The notes: generated by a model from the sequence alone, not told the origin. 5,307 nucleotides of DNA from an uncultured Acidobacteriota bacterium (GCA_913043805.1 CAJWMX010000238.1:1-5307); one strand, 5' to 3'. Shown: positions 1-5,307, counted from the first letter of the stretch. Numbers and translations are program-made.

Positions 1-719
1 TCGGCTCGGAGGTGCCGTCGGATCCCCAGCCCGAGCGGTTCCGACAACGCACCGGACTGCAGGGTCCCACCATCATCTACGTCGGCCGGATCGACGAGAA
101 CAAAGGGTGCAAGGAGCTCTTCGACTTCTTCCAGCGCTACGCCCGGGTCGACCCGGCCCTGACGCTCATGCTCATCGGCAATCCGATCATGCCGATCCCG
201 GAGCATCCGCGCATCCGGCACCTCGGCTTCGTGAGTGACGAGGAGAAGTTCGACGCGATGGCCGCGGCCGAGCTGCTCGTGATTCCGTCCTACTACGAAA
301 GCCTGTCGATGGTCACGCTCGAGGCCTGGGCCCTGGGGCGCCCGGTGCTCGCCAATGGCAAGTGTGACGTGCTGTGCGGGCAGTGTGTCCGCAGCAACGC
401 GGGCCTCTACTACGAGAACTACGAGGAGTTCGCCGAGTCACTCCACACGATCCTGACGCAGCGCCGGCTCCGCGAAGCGCTCGGAGCCAACGGACGGATC
501 TACTTCGACCAGCACTACACCTGGCCGACCGTCGAACGGAAGTATCTGGAGATGTTCGACCGGCTCCGGCGGGAAGCTCCGGCGGACCGTGCCCCCCGGG
601 AGGGGCTGCCTGGCTGGATCGGTCGTCGTCGTCGGACGGCGCCTCCCGCACGTGAGATCGTCGACCGGCTCCCTCGGGGACCAGCCGCCAGCGAGGACCG
701 TGGGGCGGCCGCGTCATGA
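1..719 (+). CDS. GT4-family glycosyltransferase, C-terminal part (type A; 5' end outside window)
   Basis: This is the nucleotide-sugar-binding half of a retaining GT-B glycosyltransferase. The reading frame is open to the left edge (codons begin at position 3, giving G-S-E-V-P), so the GTG at 12 is very probably an internal valine and the acceptor-binding N-terminal domain lies outside the window. Counting from that codon, YVGRIDENKG (23-32) carries the Arg and Lys that contact the donor phosphates in GT4 enzymes. The E-x7-E motif is E96 and E104 (YESLSMVTLEAW), and PVLAN follows. The enzyme would be cytoplasmic or peripheral at the inner membrane; no membrane segment is visible. The last ~50 residues form an Arg/Pro/Ala-rich tail unlike a folded GT domain. 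Its stop overlaps the next start as ATGA. The protein matches the fourth gene here in many motifs (GRID, KGC, MPIPE, RSN-GLYY). Donor and acceptor are unknown. Family call is firm. Confidence 0.93.
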   Translation, partial: GSEVPSDPQPERFRQRTGLQGPTIIYVGRIDENKGCKELFDFFQRYARVDPALTLMLIGNPIMPIPEHPRIRHLGFVSDEEKFDAMAAAELLVIPSYYESLSMVTLEAWALGRPVLANGKCDVLCGQCVRSNAGLYYENYEEFAESLHTILTQRRLREALGANGRIYFDQHYTWPTVERKYLEMFDRLRREAPADRAPREGLPGWIGRRRRTAPPAREIVDRLPRGPAASEDRGAAAS

Positions 720-1951
720 GCAGCGCCACGACGGCCCGCCCGCGCGCGGTGCATCAGGTCCTCGCCACGCTGGGCTACGGAGATGCGATCGGCAACGAGG
801 TGCTGGGCATCACCCGGGTCCTGCGTGAGGCGGGATACGAATCGGAGATCTTCGTCGAGACCGCTGACCCACGCCTCGAGGACCTCACGCTCGACTACCG
901 CGATCTCATCGACGCGTCTCACCCCGACAACGTCCTGATTCACCATTTCTCGATCGGCTCCAGAGCCTCCCGCATCGCCTACGCGCTTCCGGACCGCATG
1001 GCGCTCGTGTATCACAACATCACACCGCCGGAGTACTTCGTCGGCGTGCACAAGGATCTCGTCCGTTTCTGCTATAGCGGACGGCGCGAGCTGCAGGCTT
1101 ATGTCGACCGATGCGACCTCGCGCTGGGAGATTCCGAGTTCAACCGGCAGGAGCTGGAGCGCTTCGGGTTCGAACGCACCGGTGTGTTGCCGGTGGTTCC
1201 GAGCTTCACCCATCTTGACGAGCCCCCGGACCGCACGCTGGTCTCCGAGTTCGATGATGAACGGGTGAACCTACTGTTCGTGGGACGCGTGATCCCGAAC
1301 AAGCGGATCGAGGATGTCATCCGCTTCTACCATGCCTACCGCGCCAAGTACCAGCCACGGTCGCGGCTGCTGCTGGTCGGCGCCTGGGGCGGGTTCGAGT
1401 CCTACCTTGCGTCCCTGCACCACTTGATCGCGGACCTGCGGATCCCCGACGTCCATCTGCTGGGCCACGTCTCGAACGCCGAGCTGACGGCCTGTTACGA
1501 CGTGGTCGACCTGTTCCTGTCGGCCAGCGAACACGAAGGCTTCTGCGTGCCGCTGATCGAAGCGTTCTCGAAGCGCGTACCGGTAGTGGCCTATGCCGCG
1601 GCGGCGGTGCCGGCGACGATGGATGGCGCCGGGGTGCTCTACGAGTCGAAGGACCCGCGTCATGTCGCCTCGATCCTGCACACCGTGCTGTCGAACCCCA
1701 CCCTGGAGGAGGAGATCGTACGCGAACAGGACGCCGCCCTCGACCGCCTGCTGGCCCGCGACTTCCGTGGGACGCTGCTCGAGGCCGTCGACCGGGTGGT
1801 CAGCACGCCACGCCAGCCACGCCCGCAGGTGCGAGACGACTTCTGGGATCGCTTCGCGGAATGGGAGCGACTCGAAGAACTCCGACTGTACCGACCGTCG
1901 GCCTACAAGGCGCTGCCGTTCGCGCCTGCCGAAGGTAGCGAGAACCCATGA
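716..1951 (+). CDS. GT4-family glycosyltransferase (type B), complete, 411 aa
   Basis: This is a complete GT-B fold glycosyltransferase predicted to transfer a sugar from a nucleotide donor onto a growing glycan in the cytoplasm. The N-terminal domain (about 12-165) has the loop GDAIGNEVL (22-30), then YHNITP (99-104) and LALGDSEFNRQELE (135-148). The C-terminal domain has FVGRVIPNKR (188-197; R191 and K196 are the expected phosphate-contacting pair) and the E-x7-E motif E274/E282 in EHEGFCVPLIEAF, followed by a VPxTMxGAG loop. The ATG at 716 is chosen because it overlaps the preceding stop (ATGA), which suggests translational coupling; a G-rich run at 702-705 is a possible weak ribosome binding site. 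A GTG at codon 12 is an alternative start that would trim ten or so unconserved residues. From about residue 363 there is an extra tail rich in acidic and aromatic residues (DDFWDRFAEWERLEELRLY) that the next gene lacks. Family assignment is firm; substrate is unknown. Confidence 0.95.
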   Translation: MSSATTARPRAVHQVLATLGYGDAIGNEVLGITRVLREAGYESEIFVETADPRLEDLTLDYRDLIDASHPDNVLIHHFSIGSRASRIAYALPDRMALVYHNITPPEYFVGVHKDLVRFCYSGRRELQAYVDRCDLALGDSEFNRQELERFGFERTGVLPVVPSFTHLDEPPDRTLVSEFDDERVNLLFVGRVIPNKRIEDVIRFYHAYRAKYQPRSRLLLVGAWGGFESYLASLHHLIADLRIPDVHLLGHVSNAELTACYDVVDLFLSASEHEGFCVPLIEAFSKRVPVVAYAAAAVPATMDGAGVLYESKDPRHVASILHTVLSNPTLEEEIVREQDAALDRLLARDFRGTLLEAVDRVVSTPRQPRPQVRDDFWDRFAEWERLEELRLYRPSAYKALPFAPAEGSENP

Positions 1952-1972
1952 CTCGTCGCGACGCGTGAGCCG

Positions 1973-3037
1973 ATGATCATCAACCAGTGGTTGCCCGCGG
2001 CGCACCGCGGGGACGCAGTGGGTGACAGCGCCCGGCGGGTGCGGGCGCTGCTTCGTTCCCTTGGCCACGACTCCGACATCTATGCGCTGACGATCGACGA
2101 CGACCTGCAGAGCGAGATCCGCCCATTCTCGGACCCCGCGGCGAGACGCGGAGACGTGACAATCCTGCACTTCGCCATCGCCTCGCCGCTGACCGAGGCC
2201 CTGGCCAGTCTGGAGACGGTGCGGATCATCCAGTACCACAACATCACCCCGGCGCATTTCTTCGCCGGGTACGACGCCGGTCTGGTGGGTCTCGTCACCC
2301 GCGGCAGGGAAGAGCTCGCGAGCCTGGTTGGCCGGGTCGACCTGGCGCTCGGCGACTCGGAATACAACCGCCAAGAGCTGGAGGCACTCGGATTCGCCGA
2401 GACCGGCGTCTTCCCCATCGCCGTCGACACGGAACGGCTGACGTCCGCCCCGCCGCAGCCCGCCCTCGAGCGGGTGCTCAACGACGGTCTCACCAACATC
2501 CTGTTCGTGGGTCGAATGGTCCCGAACAAGAGACTCGAAGATCATCTGCGGCTGGCCGAACAGTACAAGCGGTATATCGACGCGTTTCACCGCTTCATCT
2601 TCGTGGGGCGTGAGGATGCGTGCCCTCGCTACTATTCGATGATCCGGGCGCTGATGAACGAATACCGGATGACCAGCGAGCGGTTCTGGTTCGTCGGCTC
2701 GGCGCCGGACGCCGACCTGGCCGTGTTCTATCGCACCGCCAGCGCCTACGTCTCGTTGAGCGAGCACGAGGGCTTCTGCGTGCCGCTCCTCGAAGCGATG
2801 GCCACCGATGTGCCGGTACTGGCCTACGCATCCACTGCCGTGCCCGAAACCATGGGTGGGGCGGGCATTACGTTCTCACCCAAGGACTTCGAGTACGCCG
2901 CTGAGACGCTGGGACTCCTGGTGTACGATGACGAGCTGCGCAGCCAGGTCCTCGAGGGACAACGGCGGCGGCTCCGAGATTTTTCCGACGCGACCTTTGC
3001 CGGTCACCTGGATCGACTGGTCGCGCGTTTCGCCTGA
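1973..3037 (+). CDS. GT4-family glycosyltransferase (type B'), complete, 354 aa, tandem paralogue of the preceding gene
   Basis: This is a second GT-B glycosyltransferase with the same architecture as its upstream neighbour, ending right after the catalytic domain without the extra tail. Matching motifs occur in the same order: GDAVGD (13-18), YHNITP (88-93), LALGDSEYNRQELE (124-137), FVGRMVPNKR (178-187; R181 and K186), and SEHEGFCVPLLEA (263-275; E-x7-E is E266/E274), then AVPETMGGAG. Outside these blocks the two proteins differ widely, so the duplication looks old and the two enzymes may make different linkages. The ATG at 1973 places MIINQWLP at the position of the neighbour's conserved first strand. 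The only Shine-Dalgarno-like bases nearby are a weak GAG at 1967-1969. The frame is open back to the previous gene's TGA, which is in the same register. A 7-bp GC-only stem lies 21 bases after the start. Cytoplasmic; donor and acceptor unknown. Confidence 0.95.
   Translation: MIINQWLPAAHRGDAVGDSARRVRALLRSLGHDSDIYALTIDDDLQSEIRPFSDPAARRGDVTILHFAIASPLTEALASLETVRIIQYHNITPAHFFAGYDAGLVGLVTRGREELASLVGRVDLALGDSEYNRQELEALGFAETGVFPIAVDTERLTSAPPQPALERVLNDGLTNILFVGRMVPNKRLEDHLRLAEQYKRYIDAFHRFIFVGREDACPRYYSMIRALMNEYRMTSERFWFVGSAPDADLAVFYRTASAYVSLSEHEGFCVPLLEAMATDVPVLAYASTAVPETMGGAGITFSPKDFEYAAETLGLLVYDDELRSQVLEGQRRRLRDFSDATFAGHLDRLVARFA
1994..2011 (+). other. GC-only hairpin just inside the start of the B' gene
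   Basis: CCCGCGG (1994-2000) and CCGCGGG (2005-2011) are perfect inverted repeats with a four-base CGCA loop. The stem begins 21 bases after the A of the ATG at 1973, near the downstream edge of an initiating ribosome. It could influence initiation of the second tandem paralogue, but such stems arise by chance in GC-rich coding DNA. The structure is seen directly; any role is inferred. Confidence 0.35.
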
Positions 3038-3040
3038 GGA
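3035..3040 (+). promoter_or_regulatory. Ribosome binding site supporting the GTG start at 3045
   Basis: TGAGGA resembles the anti-Shine-Dalgarno complement and sits 4 bases before the GTG at 3045. It includes the TGA stop of the preceding glycosyltransferase, so termination of one gene and initiation of the next are probably coupled. This site decides the GTG over the longer open frame upstream. The spacing is slightly short, so strength is uncertain. Confidence 0.55.
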
Positions 3041-3044
3041 CACG

Positions 3045-4397
3045 GTGAAGATCGCCTTCGTCATACAGCGCTACGGCGCGGAGCTGATAGGCGGCTCCGA
3101 GTATCACTGCCGCCTCATTGCCGAGCGGCTTGCCGCGCGACATCAGGTCGACGTGCTGACGACCTGCGCCCGCGACTACATCACCTGGAAGAACGAGTAT
3201 CCGGAAGGCGAAGACCGGATCCGGGGGGTGACGGTCAGACGGTTCCCGACCGACCGGACGCGCGACCTCGAGTCGTTCAACGAGTACTCGGACTGGATCT
3301 TCCACAACGACCATACGCCGGCCGATGAAGAGAAGTGGCTCGAACAGCAGGGTCCGTGGAGTCCGGCGCTCATCGCCTATCTCGAACAGCATCACAAGCG
3401 CTACGACGCGCTCATCTTCTTCACCTACCTCTACGCACCGACCGTGCTCGGGCTCAAGGTCGACCCGGCGCGGAGCATTCTCGTGCCCACGGCCCATGAT
3501 GAGCCGGCGATCCGGCTGGGCCTGTATCGGGACGTCTTCTCGCGCCCGGCGGGTATCGCCTACAACACCCATGTAGAACGCGGCTTCCTGAAGCAGCTCT
3601 TCAAGGTGCAGGCGAAGGTCGAGGAAACGGTGGGCTGCGGAGTCGAGTTGCCTCCGTCGAGGCTGCACGAGCTCCCCGGGCACACGCGCGGCGCGACCCA
3701 GGAGACCGAAGAGACCGCACCGCCGGAAGGCGAAGAGTCGAACGACCAGCCCATGGGCAGCCCGCTGACCGCCCGGGGCGCCGTGTTCCGCCGTCGGCAC
3801 CGGCTGTATGGACCGTTCGCGCTCTACGGCGGGCGTATCGATCCCGGGAAGGGATGCGAGGAGCTGCTCGACTACTTCGGCTCCTACGCCGAGGCGAACG
3901 GCGACGCGTCGCTCGTGCTAATGGGTCTCAAGCTCATGCCGATCCCCGAATCGCCGAGTGTCCGGTTCGCCGGGATGCTCTCGGAGACCGAACGTTTCGA
4001 GGCGCTCGAAGCGGCCACGGTGGTCGTCGTGCCGTCACCGTTCGAAAGCCTGTCACTCCTGGCCCTGGAAGCGTTCTCGGTCGGGACGCCGGTCCTGGCC
4101 AATGCCCGCAGCGAGGTGGTGATGGACCACTGCCAGCGGAGCAACGGCGGCCTCTACTACGGCAGTCGGGAGGAGTTCCACGAGTGCCTCCGGCTCCTGG
4201 TGGCGGATGACCGACTGCGCGCGGCGATGGGTCGACACGGTCGGCAGTACGTCCGGTCCAACTACCGATGGGACGTCATCATGGACAAGTACGACCGTCT
4301 GATTGGTGGCGTTCGACGTCCGCGTCAGGAAGGACGCCAGCGCCGGGGACGCCGACGCGGCGGACGCAGCAGCAACAGAAACCAGGTCAGTTCCTAG
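3045..4397 (+). CDS. GT4-family glycosyltransferase (type A'), complete, 450 aa, paralogue of the first gene
   Basis: This is a retaining GT-B glycosyltransferase that starts with GTG. The frame is open further upstream, but the earlier codons overlap the previous gene and read as non-conserved protein. GTG at 3045 gives a first beta-strand (V-K-I-A-F-V-I) and is preceded by TGAGGA at 3035-3040. The N-terminal domain has GGSEYHCRLIAERLA (16-30), VDVLTTCARDYITWKNEYP (35-53) and ILVPTAHDEP (145-154). The C-terminal domain has YGGRIDPGKG (261-270; R264 and K269) and the E-x7-E motif E334/E342 in FESLSLLALEAF, then PVLAN and RSNGGLYY. Two oddities stand out. An acidic, Pro/Thr/Glu-rich insert of about 40 residues (about 205-245) separates the two domains and is absent from the first gene. 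A 30-residue Arg/Gly/Ser-rich tail ends the protein and contains a 5-residue repeat. Its stop interlocks with that of the convergent activator gene. Family is firm; substrate is unknown. Confidence 0.94.
   Translation: MKIAFVIQRYGAELIGGSEYHCRLIAERLAARHQVDVLTTCARDYITWKNEYPEGEDRIRGVTVRRFPTDRTRDLESFNEYSDWIFHNDHTPADEEKWLEQQGPWSPALIAYLEQHHKRYDALIFFTYLYAPTVLGLKVDPARSILVPTAHDEPAIRLGLYRDVFSRPAGIAYNTHVERGFLKQLFKVQAKVEETVGCGVELPPSRLHELPGHTRGATQETEETAPPEGEESNDQPMGSPLTARGAVFRRRHRLYGPFALYGGRIDPGKGCEELLDYFGSYAEANGDASLVLMGLKLMPIPESPSVRFAGMLSETERFEALEAATVVVVPSPFESLSLLALEAFSVGTPVLANARSEVVMDHCQRSNGGLYYGSREEFHECLRLLVADDRLRAAMGRHGRQYVRSNYRWDVIMDKYDRLIGGVRRPRQEGRQRRGRRRGGRSSNRNQVSS
4332..4376 (+). repeat. Three degenerate 15-bp tandem units encoding a Gly-Arg-rich tail
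   Basis: GGACGC recurs at 4332, 4347 and 4362, exactly 15 bases apart and in the reading frame. The units encode GRQRR, GRRRG and GRSSN near the end of the A' glycosyltransferase. The first two units agree at about 11 of 15 positions and the third has drifted further. This suggests the basic tail grew by repeat expansion. The repeat is short and imperfect. Confidence 0.5.
4394..4397. other. Interlocked convergent stop codons (CTAG)
   Basis: The palindrome CTAG supplies TAG on the plus strand (4395-4397) for the A' glycosyltransferase and TAG on the minus strand (4396-4394) for the sigma-54 activator. The two coding regions therefore overlap tail to tail by four bases, with no intergenic space for a conventional terminator. 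Confidence 0.9.
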
Positions 4398-5307
4398 ACC
4401 AGGCGTTTGACGCGGGCCCGTCCAGTGCCGGGGTCCTGCAGCCCACCGTCTGGCGCGTCGACCGGCGCCCTGGCGCCCGCTCGACGCCGACGCGGGCGGA
4501 TGTCGTGGCGCTTGATCATCTCGTTCAGCGTCGTGGGCTTGATCCGCAGCATCTCGGCCGCCCGCTTCTGCACACCGCCGGCGGCGACCAGGGTGCGCTC
4601 GATCAGCTGCGTTTCGAAGGCCGCGATCACCTCTTTGAAGGAGATCCCCTCGGGAGGCATCACGAACTGCGGAATCTGGAACGGCCGTGAAGTGCGGACG
4701 GCGTCCGGAATCAGGTCGGGGCCGATCCGATCCTCGGTCGAGAGCACCACCGCCCGCTCGATCACGTTCTCGAGCTCACGCACGTTCCCGGGCCAGTCGT
4801 ACTCTTCCATGAGGTCGAGCGCGGCCGGTGTCAGCTCGAGGTCCCGCTTCTCGTTCTCTACCCCGTACTTCTCGAGGAAGTGCTGCGCCAGCAGACGGAT
4901 GTCATCTCGGCGCTCGCGCAACGGAGGGAGCTCCACCTTGATGACGTGAAGGCGATAGTAGAGATCCTCACGGAACCGGCCTTCCTCCGCCATCCCCTTG
5001 AGGTCGACGTTGGTCGCCGCGATGATCCGGACGTCCACCTTGATGGTGTCGACTCCGCCCAACCGCATGAACTCCCGCTCCTGAATCACCCGGAGCAGTT
5101 TCGCCTGGGTCTCGAGCGGCACGCTGCCGATCTCGTCGAAGAAGATGGTCCCCCGATCGGCGAGCTCGAACAGGCCCTTCTTCGGCGCCACCGCACCGGT
5201 GAACGCGCCTTTCAAGTGTCCGAAGAGGTTCGACTCGAGGAGGTCCGGGGGCAGGCTCCCGGAGTTGACGGTCACGAACGGCCGGTCGGCGCGCGGTGAG
5301 TTCCCGT
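4394..5307 (-). CDS. Sigma-54-dependent transcriptional activator, AAA+ and Fis-type HTH domains (N-terminus outside window)
   Basis: This is an NtrC-type enhancer-binding protein that would remodel sigma-54 RNA polymerase using ATP. The frame is open to the right edge, reading G-N-S-P-R-A-D-R-P-F before the GTG at 5275, so that GTG is internal; the Walker A site and any receiver, GAF or FHA sensor domain lie outside. Numbering from that codon: GAFTGA (23-28), which contacts sigma-54; Walker B GTIFFDE (42-48); sensor I in AATN (86-89); FREDLYYRL (101-109) with the arginine-finger region; LPPLRER (116-122); and WPGNVRELENVIERAVVL (161-178) with sensor II. A Fis-type DNA-binding domain follows at about 213-260, ending KPTTLNEMIKRHDI. 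The last 33 residues are a basic, Pro/Gly/Ala-rich tail beyond the usual end of the family. ELFGH appears as NLFGH. The gene is convergent with the glycosyltransferase operon. The signal sensed and target promoters are unknown. Confidence 0.96.
   Translation of the reverse strand, partial: GNSPRADRPFVTVNSGSLPPDLLESNLFGHLKGAFTGAVAPKKGLFELADRGTIFFDEIGSVPLETQAKLLRVIQEREFMRLGGVDTIKVDVRIIAATNVDLKGMAEEGRFREDLYYRLHVIKVELPPLRERRDDIRLLAQHFLEKYGVENEKRDLELTPAALDLMEEYDWPGNVRELENVIERAVVLSTEDRIGPDLIPDAVRTSRPFQIPQFVMPPEGISFKEVIAAFETQLIERTLVAAGGVQKRAAEMLRIKPTTLNEMIKRHDIRPRRRRAGARAPVDAPDGGLQDPGTGRARVKRLV
4455..4487. other. Compound inverted repeat in the 3' end of the activator gene
   Basis: GCGTCGA (4455-4461) pairs with TCGACGC (4481-4487). 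Inside it GGCGC (4464-4468) pairs with GCGCC (4473-4477) around a CCTG loop, giving a 7-bp outer and 5-bp inner stem. It lies within the activator's unconserved tail codons and 58 bases beyond the glycosyltransferase operon's stop codon. It could act as a terminator-like element for one or both transcripts, but no T-run follows on either strand, so a classical intrinsic terminator is not supported. Confidence 0.3.

Noticed and set aside
567..719. A frameshift producing the odd tail of the A protein
   Set aside because: The GT domain is already complete before the tail, neither alternative frame restores recognisable sequence, and the tail ends in a neat ATGA overlap with the next gene.
515..1213. 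A minus-strand open frame spanning the A/B junction
   Set aside because: It crosses the end of one real gene and the start of another on the opposite strand, and has no recognisable domain.
1952..1972. A promoter in the short gap between B and B'
   Set aside because: The gap is 21 bases, with no -35/-10 or sigma-54 type sequence; the genes are better read as one operon.
1271..2767. A 498-codon minus-strand open frame opposite the two B-type genes
   Set aside because: It is antisense to two well-supported glycosyltransferases, its translation is rich in Arg, Gly, Val, Gln and His with no recognisable domain, and long antisense frames are expected where third positions are nearly all G or C.
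2808..3044. A longer N-terminus for the A' gene beginning at 2808
   Set aside because: The extra 79 codons overlap the conserved C-terminal domain of B' in another frame and read as non-conserved protein; the GTG at 3045 has a ribosome binding site and gives the expected first strand.
3657..3788. A frameshift or assembly error producing the acidic insert in A'
   Set aside because: Conserved GT sequence resumes in the same frame after the insert, and its codons keep G or C at most third positions, as in a genuine coding region.
2868..3800. A 310-codon minus-strand open frame opposite the A' gene
   Set aside because: It lies opposite conserved GT4 coding sequence, has no motifs, and matches the same GC-bias shadow pattern.
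4407..4949. Plus-strand open frame opposite the sigma-54 activator
   Set aside because: Its translation is Ser/Arg-rich with no domain, while the minus strand encodes intact Walker B, WPGNVREL and Fis-type motifs over the same bases.
1..5307. CRISPR array, tRNA, rRNA, insertion sequence or attachment site
   Set aside because: No regularly spaced repeats, cloverleaf-like sequence, transposase frame or terminal inverted repeats were seen; nearly every base is accounted for by the five coding regions.

Overview
The window is a GC-rich (about two-thirds G+C by eye), gene-dense bacterial segment with five protein-coding genes and essentially no intergenic DNA. Codons favour G or C at the third position throughout, and no stretch stands out as foreign. 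Taxonomy cannot be fixed from this alone. The Fis-type sigma-54 activator, with its FKEVIAAFETQLIERTL and RIKPTTLNEMIKRHDIRPRR segments, resembles proteins I associate with Acidobacteriota and neighbouring Gram-negative phyla. That is an inference from memory, not a search.

From position 1 to 4397 there are four consecutive plus-strand genes, all retaining GT-B glycosyltransferases of the GT4 type (glycosyl transferase group 1). They are arranged as A-B-B'-A'. The first (A, cut by the left edge) is clearly related to the fourth (A'), and the second (B) is a tandem paralogue of the third (B'). Junctions are tight: a 4-base ATGA overlap between A and B, a 21-base gap between B and B', and a 7-base gap between B' and A'. 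They are almost certainly one polycistronic unit, typical of a locus building a surface glycan (exopolysaccharide, O-antigen-like polymer or capsule). The sugar donors, acceptors and final polymer cannot be read from the sequence.

From 4394 to the right edge, on the minus strand, lies the C-terminal two-thirds or so of a sigma-54-dependent activator (AAA+ domain with GAFTGA, then a Fis-type helix-turn-helix). It converges on the glycosyltransferase operon, and the two stop codons interlock in one CTAG palindrome, so there is no space for an ordinary terminator. Activators of this class often control extracellular polysaccharide or motility genes, so a link to the neighbouring operon is plausible but unproven.

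I saw no tRNA, rRNA, CRISPR array, insertion sequence or integration site. The less ordinary points are the nested duplicate arrangement, an in-frame single stop between B and B', low-complexity tails and linkers in several of the proteins, and inverted repeats near the B' start and in the activator's 3' end. I do not see convincing evidence of a wholly new system; this looks like an unusual glycosyltransferase cassette.
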